The notes under the pieces were generated by a model. That model had not been told where the DNA came from, searched no databases, and worked only from the letters and a program-made list of their open reading frames with translations. Positions 51,452-58,986 of a DNA stretch of 64,000 nt are shown here, in pieces (positions within the stretch are counted from its first letter, which is position 1; every line of letters begins with the position of its first letter). The stretch lies in the NCBI GenBank assembly GCA_035374585.1, contig DAOSPF010000002.1, positions 1 through 64,000 of the forward strand. Direction: 5' to 3'. This DNA comes from JAKPQD01 sp029572965. GTDB taxonomy: Bacteria; Bacteroidota; Bacteroidia; Bacteroidales; DTGW01. The position numbers were made by a program, and so were the translations under genes.

Positions 51452-52747
51452 TCAATATTTATTGTGCATTAATGATTCAATGGCATCAGCGTCAATAGGG
51501 ATGTCAATACTTAAGTTGATACCACCATCCTGAGTTATCAGGATATCATTTTCAAGACGAATGCCAATACCTTCTTCTGCAATATATATGCCAGGTTCGC
51601 AGGTAATAACCATATTTTCTTCCAGCGTATCATGTTTGTTGTTGGGGTCATGTACATCAATTCCTAATGAGTGGGCTACTCCGTGCATCAGATATTTTCT
51701 GTACAAAAGTTTTTCGGGTAGTTGCTTTTTGAGCTCTGCTGGTGTAATTAGTTTGAGGTCAACAAGCTCTTTTTCAATAAAAGGTATTGTTTGTTGGTTT
51801 AGTGCTTCAATAGAAATACCTGGCTTTATCATAGATATGATGTTGTTGTGAAGCCTGTACACGGCTTCATACACTTGGCGTTGCCTGCTTGTAAATCGGC
51901 CGTTTACAGGGACAGTTCGCGTAATGTCTGCATTGTAATAGTTGTGTTCAGCGCCAATATCCATCAAAATAAGGTCACCATCGTTGCAAATGCAGTCATT
52001 ATTGATGTAGTGCAAGATACATGCATTTGCCCCACTTGCAATAATTGGCAAAAATCCATGCCCATTTGCTCCATTTCGAATAAATTCGGCTGTTATTTCA
52101 GCTTCAATCTCGTATTCCCTTTTCCCCGGGCTGATTACTTTCAGAGAACTGAGAAAACCTTTGCGGGTAATGTCAATGGCTTTTTTGATTTGTTGTATTT
52201 CCGCTTCTTCCTTGATTCTTCTTAAGCTGTGAATGATAGGGCTCAGGCGTTCAAAGTGATGCAAGGGATGAACCTCTTGTATATAATGTGCCAGCTTGCG
52301 CTGATTAACCGGAATGTCGTATGCGGTTTTTGCAATATCTGTAATTGGCAGGTAAAATGTTTTTATTTTTTCGGCGAAGCTTGAAACGATTGCTTCAAAT
52401 TCATTAGCCAACATTATTTTCTTTATTCCTGATAAGAGGGTAGCTTTTTCGGAAGTTAAAATATTGCCGTTCCACGTTTTATCGTGTTCTGTAATTTCGG
52501 GGATAAACAAAACTTCCCGAAATTCAGCTTTGTCATGGTCGGGCGAAAGCATTAGAATAGCATTGGGATGGTTTATACCTGTTAAGTAATAAAAATCACT
52601 GTTTTGTCTGAATGGATAATGTTGGTCAGCAGTAGAAATTATATTACTTGCGGCAGGTATTATGGCTAAAGAATGTGGTGGCAGTATTTTCAACAGTTTT
52701 TGTCTGTTTTTTTCAAAAAAGTAACTGTTTATTGGTGTTGTACGCAT
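51452..52747 (-). CDS. pepP: Xaa-Pro aminopeptidase (aminopeptidase P)
   Basis: A 431-aa M24B metallopeptidase removing an N-terminal residue before proline. N-terminal creatinase-like domain (about 1-160: FRQNSDFYYLTGINHPNAIL), then the pita-bread domain with metal ligands in MDIGAEHNYYNADITRT (two Asp), HGVAHSLGIDVHD (His), CEPGIYI (Glu) and GIRLENDI (Glu). All five are intact. An ATG at 52783 would add 12 residues. Confidence 0.94.
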   Translation of the reverse strand: MRTTPINSYFFEKNRQKLLKILPPHSLAIIPAASNIISTADQHYPFRQNSDFYYLTGINHPNAILMLSPDHDKAEFREVLFIPEITEHDKTWNGNILTSEKATLLSGIKKIMLANEFEAIVSSFAEKIKTFYLPITDIAKTAYDIPVNQRKLAHYIQEVHPLHHFERLSPIIHSLRRIKEEAEIQQIKKAIDITRKGFLSSLKVISPGKREYEIEAEITAEFIRNGANGHGFLPIIASGANACILHYINNDCICNDGDLILMDIGAEHNYYNADITRTVPVNGRFTSRQRQVYEAVYRLHNNIISMIKPGISIEALNQQTIPFIEKELVDLKLITPAELKKQLPEKLLYRKYLMHGVAHSLGIDVHDPNNKHDTLEENMVITCEPGIYIAEEGIGIRLENDILITQDGGINLSIDIPIDADAIESLMHNKY

Positions 52748-52908
52748 AGGATATAAATTTTTTGTATAAAAGTCAAAAGGCAATTACATTTTTTGCTTTT
52801 CTCCTTTCGCCTCATTTTTTCTCTCTTAGCTTTTTTATCAGGCTATTTAACATCTTTTTCTATAAATAGTTTTAGCATATTCCCTCGAGATGAAATTTAC
52901 TTTTATAG

Positions 52909-53142
52909 CTATTTCGAACCGGGTTTGTAATGCAAACAAAGAACCTCCACTTTATTTCCAGAAAGTGTATGTTGATATCCATATCTTTCTGCAATGCCTG
53001 AAGGGATAGACATTGCACTTCTTTGAGATGTTAGCGAAAAAATTTCTTCTTTCAGTAATTGCTTAGTAAGTGCATAGATTTGTTTTACCAATTCAATAGC
53101 TTTCTGCCATACAATCAAATCTCTATAAGAATTCATAATCAA
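52909..53142 (-). pseudogene. Truncated four-helix-bundle (S23) protein
   Basis: The frame starts as a normal four-helix-bundle protein: MNSYRDLIVWQKAIELVKQI, then EEIFSLTSQRSAMSIPSGIAE and RYGYQHT. After that it diverges (LSGNKVEVLCLHYKPGSK) and stops at 77 codons; the last helix and a half of the roughly 110-120-residue family are missing. It is the second decayed S23 gene in the window. The 550-nt gap between pepP and sdhC holds this remnant, pyrimidine-rich flanks, a CTTT repeat and the sdhC promoter. Confidence 0.72.
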
Positions 53143-53178
53143 AATATAATTACAATCATTCCCTTTTTATGCCTTTTC

Positions 53179-53201
53179 CTTTCTTTCTTTCTTTCTTTCT
53201 T
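53179..53201. repeat. (CTTT)n simple repeat
   Basis: CTTT is repeated five times plus CTT, between the S23 remnant and the sdhC promoter. Tetranucleotide runs can vary in length by slippage. Confidence 0.85.
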
Positions 53202-53237
53202 GTATCTTATCTATACTCAATCTAAATAGTGAAAATT

Positions 53238-53269
53238 TTTGCCAGATCACATTCAAGCATTTAAATTTG
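53238..53269 (+). promoter_or_regulatory. sdhC promoter (-33 TTTG, 20-nt spacer, -7 TAAATTTG)
   Basis: TTTG at 53238-53241 and TAAATTTG at 53262-53269 with 20 nt between give the best-spaced plus-strand promoter in the window. The expected leader before sdhC is about 60 nt. Confidence 0.72.
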
Positions 53270-53335
53270 CAGCTCATTAAAACGAGAGAAGAAAATCTTT
53301 TCAAGTGCAATTTAAAAAAACTTTATTGAATTGAT

Positions 53336-53998
53336 ATGAGTAATCTGGTAAATTCTTCTATTGGCAAAAAGCTGATGATGGGGCTTGCAGGGCTATTTCT
53401 GTGTGCTTTTCTTTTGGTCCACCTTGGGATCAACTTATTGATTTTGTTAAATGACGGAGGTGAAGCTTATCGAATGGGAGTTGAATTTATGACTACCAAT
53501 ATTCTTATAAAAATTATGGAGATATTTTTGTTTGGAGGTTTTTTGCTTCATATTGTTTATGCTATCTATGTACAGGTCCAAAATTGGTTTGCGCGCCCGA
53601 TACGTTATGCAAAGACTAACCATTCACAGACCTCTTTCTTTTCTAAGTATATGATTCATACAGGTGTTATTATAGGCATCTTCCTGGTTTTGCACTTTAT
53701 CAACTTTTATTTTGTTAAGCTGGGTATTGTTGCTGTACCTGAAGGAGCAGAGGGGAAGCATGACTTCTATAACATGGTGCTTAACTTGTTCAAAAACCCT
53801 GTTTATTCATGGATATATGTAGTTTTCATGATTGGGCTTGCATTTCACCTCAATCATGCATTCCAGAGTGCATTTCAGACTCTTGGCTGGAACCACAAAA
53901 AATACACCCCGATTATCAATTTTGTTGGAACTGCATATTCTATTGTTGTACCTGCAGGGTTTGCTATTATTCCTATATATGTGTTGTATATAATGTAA
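53336..53998 (+). CDS. sdhC: Succinate dehydrogenase / fumarate reductase cytochrome b subunit
   Basis: A 220-aa membrane subunit with five helices (about 13-35, 57-77, 105-125, 157-177 and 197-217), the single-polypeptide di-haem type of Bacteroidetes and Wolinella. Histidines in or near helices (H29 in LVHLGIN, and those in LLHIVYA, LHFINFY and FHLNHAF) are candidate haem b ligands. It carries the quinone site for the SdhAB module. First gene of sdhCAB. The gap to sdhA is 140 nt and contains G/C-rich repeats. Confidence 0.93.
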   Translation: MSNLVNSSIGKKLMMGLAGLFLCAFLLVHLGINLLILLNDGGEAYRMGVEFMTTNILIKIMEIFLFGGFLLHIVYAIYVQVQNWFARPIRYAKTNHSQTSFFSKYMIHTGVIIGIFLVLHFINFYFVKLGIVAVPEGAEGKHDFYNMVLNLFKNPVYSWIYVVFMIGLAFHLNHAFQSAFQTLGWNHKKYTPIINFVGTAYSIVVPAGFAIIPIYVLYIM

Positions 53999-54012
53999 GC
54001 TCCTCTTTAATC

Positions 54013-54120
54013 ACCCCCAAGGGGAGGATGCTAAAGCAAATGATTAAGAAAGTATGAAATTAAAATATAATATAATTTAGAGTTGACTTTCGCCCCTCTT
54101 TTGGAGGGGTTGGGGGAGGC
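54013..54120. repeat. Paired G/C-rich repeat in the sdhC-sdhA gap
   Basis: CACCCCCAAGGGGAGG near 54013-54028 and a second cluster, GCCCCTC TTTTG GAGGGG TTGGGGGAGG (54092-54118), are built from the same C5A2/G-rich words in opposite orientation. CCCCTC (54093-54098) and GAGGGG (54104-54109) also form a tight hairpin. Confidence 0.55.
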
Positions 54121-54138
54121 TTCTTAAATATTTTTTGT

Positions 54139-56073
54139 ATGAGTTTAAATTCAAAAATACCATCAGGGCCACTCGAACAGAAGTGGAGCTATTACAAGAG
54201 CCATCAAAACCTGGTGAACCCTGCAAACAAGCGTAAGCTTGATGTAATTGTTGTTGGAACTGGCCTTGCAGGGGCATCTGCTGCTGCTTCACTTGGTGAG
54301 CTTGGTTTTAATGTTAAAGTTTTTTGTTACCAGGATAGTCCGCGTCGTGCCCATAGTATTGCTGCGCAAGGGGGTATTAATGCTGCAAAAAATTACCCTA
54401 ACGATGGCGATAGCGTATATCGATTGTTTTACGATACAATAAAAGGTGGAGATTACCGTGCACGTGAGGCAAACGTTTATCGTCTGGCAGAAGTAAGCGG
54501 GAACATTATTGACCAGTGTGTTGCCCAAGGGGTCCCTTTTGCTCGCGAGTATGGCGGGTTGCTTGACAACCGTTCATTCGGAGGGGCACAGGTAAGCCGT
54601 ACATTTTATGCTCGTGGCCAGACCGGGCAACAGTTGTTACTTGGTGCTTACAGCGCTTTGAGCCGCCAGATTGAAAAAGGTACGGTGAAAATGTACAACC
54701 GTACCGAAATGCTTGATGTTGTTCTTGTTGATGGCAAAGCTCGTGGTATTATCACCCGTAACCTTGTAACCGGGGCGATTGAACGTCATTTTGGCCATGC
54801 TGTGGTACTTGCAACAGGTGGATATGGCAACGTCTTTTTTCTTTCGACCAATGCAATGGGCTCAAACGGAAGTGCAGCTATGCAAGCTTATCGCAGAGGC
54901 GCATACTTTGCTAATCCTTGTTTTGCACAGATCCACCCAACATGTATCCCTGTACATGGCGATTATCAGAGTAAACTTACCTTGATGTCAGAGTCATTGC
55001 GTAACGATGGCCGTATTTGGGTGCCAAAGGATAAAACGGTATCTGAAAAACTTCGCAAAGGCTTGATGAAGCCAACGGATGTGAAAGAAGAAGACCGTGA
55101 TTATTACCTCGAACGCCGTTACCCTGCTTTTGGAAACCTCGTTCCTCGCGACGTAGCCTCGCGTGCTGCAAAAGAACGTTGCGATGCAGGTTATGGGGTG
55201 GGCGCTACCGGATTGGCTGTATATCTTGACTTTTCAACTGCTATTCAACGTTTGGGCAAACATGTTATTGAGGAACGTTATGGAAATCTTTTTCAGATGT
55301 ACGAAAAGATTGTAGATGAGAACCCATACGAGACCCCAATGATGATTTATCCTGCCATTCACTATACTATGGGAGGTATTTGGGTTGATTACGAGCTTAT
55401 GACTACTATCCCAGGTTTATATGCCATTGGTGAAGCCAACTTTAGCGATCATGGCGCTAATCGCCTTGGTGCTTCAGCTTTGATGCAAGGTTTGGCAGAT
55501 GGATATTTTATTTTGCCTTATACTATTCAAAACTATTTGGCCGGAGAGATTCGTACTCCCCGTATGAGTACTGATGCTGCTGAGTTTGTTAAAACTGAAG
55601 CTGAGGTAAAAGAGCGTATTAAAAAGATTATTAACATTAAGGGCAAGCATAGCGTTGATTCATTTCACAAACGTCTTGGACATATCATGTGGGAATATGT
55701 TGGGATGGGACGTACCCGCGAAAGCCTTACCAAAGCTATTGAACTGATTGTTGCCCTTCGTGCTGAATACTGGAAAGAGGTATATGTACCCGGAACAAAT
55801 GATGAGTTTAATCCTGAATTGGAAAAAGCTTTGCGTGTTGCCGATTTCTTAGAGCTGGGCGAGATGATGGCCCGTGACGCCCTCAATCGTGAAGAAAGCT
55901 GTGGCGGGCATTTTCGTGAAGAATATCAAACCGAAGATGGAGAAGCATTACGTAATGATGATAAGTTTATGTATGCCTCAGCTTGGGAGTACAAAGGTGA
56001 TGCGGCTCCTGAAATGCATAAGGAGCCTTTAAATTATGAGTTCATTGAAGTAAAACAAAGAAATTATAAATAG
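54139..56073 (+). CDS. sdhA: Succinate dehydrogenase / fumarate reductase flavoprotein subunit
   Basis: A 644-aa subunit oxidising succinate or reducing fumarate. FAD fold VIVVGTGLAGASAAASLGEL (Rossmann), the covalent-FAD histidine H72 in RRAHSIAAQGG, dicarboxylate-site segments SLRNDGRIWVP and HYTMGGIWVDY, and GEANFSDHGANRLGASALMQG are present. Normal length for the family. The direction in vivo is unknown; with the Ech hydrogenase a fumarate-reducing role is plausible. Confidence 0.97.
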   Translation: MSLNSKIPSGPLEQKWSYYKSHQNLVNPANKRKLDVIVVGTGLAGASAAASLGELGFNVKVFCYQDSPRRAHSIAAQGGINAAKNYPNDGDSVYRLFYDTIKGGDYRAREANVYRLAEVSGNIIDQCVAQGVPFAREYGGLLDNRSFGGAQVSRTFYARGQTGQQLLLGAYSALSRQIEKGTVKMYNRTEMLDVVLVDGKARGIITRNLVTGAIERHFGHAVVLATGGYGNVFFLSTNAMGSNGSAAMQAYRRGAYFANPCFAQIHPTCIPVHGDYQSKLTLMSESLRNDGRIWVPKDKTVSEKLRKGLMKPTDVKEEDRDYYLERRYPAFGNLVPRDVASRAAKERCDAGYGVGATGLAVYLDFSTAIQRLGKHVIEERYGNLFQMYEKIVDENPYETPMMIYPAIHYTMGGIWVDYELMTTIPGLYAIGEANFSDHGANRLGASALMQGLADGYFILPYTIQNYLAGEIRTPRMSTDAAEFVKTEAEVKERIKKIINIKGKHSVDSFHKRLGHIMWEYVGMGRTRESLTKAIELIVALRAEYWKEVYVPGTNDEFNPELEKALRVADFLELGEMMARDALNREESCGGHFREEYQTEDGEALRNDDKFMYASAWEYKGDAAPEMHKEPLNYEFIEVKQRNYK

Positions 56074-56076
56074 AGA

Positions 56077-56197
56077 CAAGAGCCAAGAATCAAGAACAAA
56101 GAGTATAGACTCTTGATTCAATGATGACTTTGGTGTAAGAGCTTTATAAATTTAAAAATTAAATTTTCTTGATTCTTGGCTCTTGGTTCTTGATTCT
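56077..56197. repeat. Heptamer repeats as a 20-bp inverted pair in the sdhA-sdhB gap
   Basis: CAAGAGC, CAAGAAT, CAAGAAC and AAAGAGT follow with period 7 at 56077-56104. TTCTTGA, TTCTTGG, CTCTTGG, TTCTTGA and TTCT follow with period 7 at 56166-56197. Bases 56077-56096 are the exact reverse complement of 56166-56185. Confidence 0.85.
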
Positions 56198-56210
56198 AAA
56201 AAGATAAAAT

Positions 56211-56966
56211 ATGGAATCAAAAGGTTTAAACCTCACCCTAAAGATTTGGCGTCAGGAGAACGCTAAGGCAAAAGGAAAATTTGTAACATACGAAGTAAAA
56301 AATATTTCGCCTGACTGCTCATTTCTTGAAATGCTTGACCAGTTGAACGAAACACTGGTCGAAAAATTTGAGATGCCCGTTTGCTTTGACCACGATTGTC
56401 GCGAGGGTATTTGTGGTATGTGCAGTTTGTATATCAATGGCAGGCCTCATGGCAATGATAGTGGAGTTACTACCTGTCAGTTGCACATGCGTAAGTTCAA
56501 AGATGGCGATACTATTTATATCGAACCCTGGAGAGCTAAGGCATTTCCTGTAATTCGCGACTTGGTTGTTGATCGTTCTGCTTTTGACAAAATTATTCAG
56601 GCTGGTGGGTATGTTTCAGTCAATACCGGAGGGGTGCCTGATGCTAATGCCATTGCTATTCGTAAAGAAAATGCAGACTTGGCAATGGATGCTGCTCAAT
56701 GTATTGGTTGTGGCGCTTGTGTGGCTGCTTGTAAAAATGCTTCGGCTATGTTATTTGTGTCTGCAAAAGTTTCGCACCTGGCTTTGTTGCCCCAGGGCAA
56801 GATTGAGGCTAAAGAACGTGTAGAAGCTATGGTTAGCCGCATGGACGAGCTTGGTTTCGGGAACTGTTCAAACACTGGTGCTTGTGAGGCAGAGTGCCCT
56901 AAAGAAATTAAGATTACCAATATTGCCCGTTTGAATAGAGAATATATCTGTTCGAAACTGGGTTAG
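56211..56966 (+). CDS. sdhB: Succinate dehydrogenase / fumarate reductase iron-sulfur subunit
   Basis: A 251-aa electron-transfer subunit with three clusters: [2Fe-2S] by C63, C68, C71 and C89 (DCREGICGMCSL and TTCQLH), [4Fe-4S] by CIGCGACVAAC, and [3Fe-4S] by cysteines in FGNCSNTGACEAECPKEI. It links SdhA to the haems and quinone of SdhC. It follows sdhA after 137 nt filled by heptamer repeats, wider than usual for the operon. A strong hairpin terminator follows at 56982-57025. Confidence 0.97.
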   Translation: MESKGLNLTLKIWRQENAKAKGKFVTYEVKNISPDCSFLEMLDQLNETLVEKFEMPVCFDHDCREGICGMCSLYINGRPHGNDSGVTTCQLHMRKFKDGDTIYIEPWRAKAFPVIRDLVVDRSAFDKIIQAGGYVSVNTGGVPDANAIAIRKENADLAMDAAQCIGCGACVAACKNASAMLFVSAKVSHLALLPQGKIEAKERVEAMVSRMDELGFGNCSNTGACEAECPKEIKITNIARLNREYICSKLG

Positions 56967-56981
56967 TTTAAATAAACACAG

Positions 56982-57025
56982 AGGCACAAAAACACGGAGG
57001 AACACTGTGTTTTTGTGCCTTTTTT
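56982..57025 (+). terminator. sdhCAB terminator made of repeat units
   Basis: AGGCACAAAAACAC (56982-56995) pairs perfectly over 14 bp with GTGTTTTTGTGCCT (57007-57020), followed by T-run. The left arm is part of period-8 ACAC-type units also found inverted at 57101-57126. Confidence 0.82.
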
Positions 57026-57100
57026 AATTTATTATTAAACTTTATTTTTAATCTATGGTTTATCAACACAAGTACATAAATTTATTGGAATAGATTATAT

Positions 57101-57126
57101 CTCTGTGTTTTAGTGTCTTTGTGTTT
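57101..57126 (-). repeat. Period-8 ACAC-type repeat before mrp
   Basis: The minus strand reads ACACAAAG ACACTAAA ACACAGAG, period 8, related to the ACACAGAGGCACAAAAACAC units at 56977-56995 in opposite orientation. Confidence 0.55.
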
Positions 57127-57139
57127 AAAAGTATTGATT

Positions 57140-58231
57140 ATGAAAGAAAAAATTGAAGAAGCCCTTCGCAATGTTAACCACCCTGCTAAAGGGACAGACA
57201 TTGTAAGTGCTCAGGTGCTTCAAAATATTGAGATTGTTGGCAATAAAATAATTCTGACCATGAATTATGGTAAAGCGAATGACCCATTTGCCAATTCAAT
57301 TAAGAAATCTGTCGTTAAGATTTTAGAACCTGTTGTAGGAAGCCAATATATTGTTGAATTTGCTGAAGTTAACAACAGAAAGCCATTGTTACCTGAGTAT
57401 TATACATTGAAAGAGGTAAAAAATATCATTGCTGTGTCTTCCGGCAAAGGTGGAGTTGGAAAGTCAACAGTAGCAAGTAACCTGGCTATTGCCTTGTCGC
57501 ACACAGGGGCAAAAGTGGCTTTGCTTGATGCAGATGTTTACGGCCCTTCTGCTCCCAAGATGTTTGGTGAAGAGAATTTCAGGCCTGTCATGATTGAGAA
57601 AGATGGAAAAGAATATATTGAGTCTTTGCAGAAATATAATATTGGGGTACAATCTATTGGGTTCTTTGTAAGCCCCGGTGAGGCAACTATTTGGCGTGGC
57701 CCGATGGCTTCCAATGCTTTAAAACAGGTCATTACTCAAACCTGGTGGGGAGAGCTTGATTTCCTTGTTTTGGATATGCCTCCGGGCACAGGTGATATTC
57801 ATTTGACTATTGTCCAGGAGCTCCCTGTTACAGGGGTTATTGTAGTCAGTACTCCCCAAAATGTTGCTTTAGCAGATGCTATAAAAGGTATCAGCATGTT
57901 TCGTAGCGATAAAATAAACGTTCCGGTTCTTGGGTTGGTTGAAAACATGGCATGGTTTACGCCTGCTGAGTTACCTGATAATAAATACTATATTTTTGGT
58001 AAGGATGGATGCAAAAAACTTGCTGAATCCCTCGAATTGCCTTTGCTTGGCCAGATACCAATTGTTCAAAGTATTTGTGAAGACGGCGATAACGGTACTC
58101 CAAGTGCAATGAACCCTTTTACCCCTCAGGGAAAAGCTTTTGCCGAATTGGCAGAAGCTGTGATAGCTCAAGTTGAGATTCGTAACAAAACTCTACCTCC
58201 GACTAAAAAGGTTGAAGTGACGCAGAAATAA
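57140..58231 (+). CDS. mrp: Mrp/NBP35-family iron-sulfur cluster carrier ATPase
   Basis: A 363-aa cytosolic P-loop protein that carries or inserts Fe-S clusters. An N-terminal MIP18/DUF59 domain (about 1-90: EEALRNVNHPAKGTDIV) precedes the deviant Walker A SSGKGGVGKSTVASNLA and the DMPPGTGD and TPQNVALADAIKG blocks. It is next to sdhB and a hydrogenase-rich neighbourhood, so an Fe-S supply role fits. An earlier start at 57113 runs through the repeat, so ATG 57140 is preferred. No CxxC motif was found in the C-terminal part, unlike Mrp proteins with a bridging cluster. Confidence 0.92.
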   Translation: MKEKIEEALRNVNHPAKGTDIVSAQVLQNIEIVGNKIILTMNYGKANDPFANSIKKSVVKILEPVVGSQYIVEFAEVNNRKPLLPEYYTLKEVKNIIAVSSGKGGVGKSTVASNLAIALSHTGAKVALLDADVYGPSAPKMFGEENFRPVMIEKDGKEYIESLQKYNIGVQSIGFFVSPGEATIWRGPMASNALKQVITQTWWGELDFLVLDMPPGTGDIHLTIVQELPVTGVIVVSTPQNVALADAIKGISMFRSDKINVPVLGLVENMAWFTPAELPDNKYYIFGKDGCKKLAESLELPLLGQIPIVQSICEDGDNGTPSAMNPFTPQGKAFAELAEAVIAQVEIRNKTLPPTKKVEVTQK

Positions 58232-58302
58232 ATCCTGCTATCGATTCGCAAGAATTTTTATGATAGGTTTATCAGATAACATTTTCCTTCATTACTTTTG
58301 AT

Positions 58303-58986
58303 ATGTCCCGAAGACTTGTAATACCTGATATTCATGGGTGCTCAAAAACGTTTGAAGCCTTACTTGAGAAAATAGTATTTACACGTGAGGATCATCTTTT
58401 TCTTTTGGGAGATTACATTGATCGGGGACCTGATAGTAGCGGAGTAGTTGATTTTATTATCAGGTTAAAAACTGAAGGTTATAAAATTGTTGCCTTGAGG
58501 GGCAATCATGAAGATGATTTGCTGAAAGCATCTCAATCTTTTGATAAAGATAGTTTTGTTTTTTATGTAAACCGTTTTAAAAGTGGAGATCTATTGACTG
58601 CTGAGGGTCAAATAAAAGAAGAGTACAAAACTTTTTTCAATAGTTTGCCTTTTTATTTCGAGCTGCCTGATTTTATCTTGGTACATGCAGGAGTCAATTT
58701 TAAAATTCAAAACCCTTTTGAAGATAAGGATGCTTTAATATTTTTGCGCAATACAGATTATAATGCCCACAAAGCTAAGAACCGCAGGGTTATTTATGGA
58801 CATCAGCCTACTTATATTAATGATATTATGGCTGCTATTGATGAACAACGTTTTCTTATTCCTTTAGACAATGGATGTGTGTATAATTCATTACACAAGG
58901 TTTATGATTACAGGTATTTAGGCCACTTGTTATGTCTCGACCTTGATAGCTGGGAGCTTTCGATGGAAAGAAACCGGGATACTTAG
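58303..58986 (+). CDS. PPP-family metallophosphatase
   Basis: A 227-aa protein of the calcineurin-like fold. Metal-binding motifs: PDIHG (DxH), LLGDYIDRGPDSSG (GDxxDRG), ALRGNHEDDL (GNHE), plus VHAGVNF and YGHQPTY with further histidines. It belongs to the bacterial serine/threonine phosphatase PrpA/PphA-type group or a related diadenosine-tetraphosphate hydrolase; the substrate cannot be told. It overlaps the 3' end of the opposite porin gene by 4 nt. Confidence 0.88.
   Translation: MSRRLVIPDIHGCSKTFEALLEKIVFTREDHLFLLGDYIDRGPDSSGVVDFIIRLKTEGYKIVALRGNHEDDLLKASQSFDKDSFVFYVNRFKSGDLLTAEGQIKEEYKTFFNSLPFYFELPDFILVHAGVNFKIQNPFEDKDALIFLRNTDYNAHKAKNRRVIYGHQPTYINDIMAAIDEQRFLIPLDNGCVYNSLHKVYDYRYLGHLLCLDLDSWELSMERNRDT

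Noticed and set aside
52784..53335. Further coding sequence in the pepP-sdhC gap
   Set aside because: Apart from the truncated S23 frame, only pyrimidine-rich tracts, the CTTT run and the promoter are visible.
58293..58300. TACTTTTG as a promoter of the PPP phosphatase gene
   Set aside because: It ends 2 nt before the ATG, and the motif-bearing N-terminus leaves no later start. It would need a leaderless mRNA; probably a chance match.
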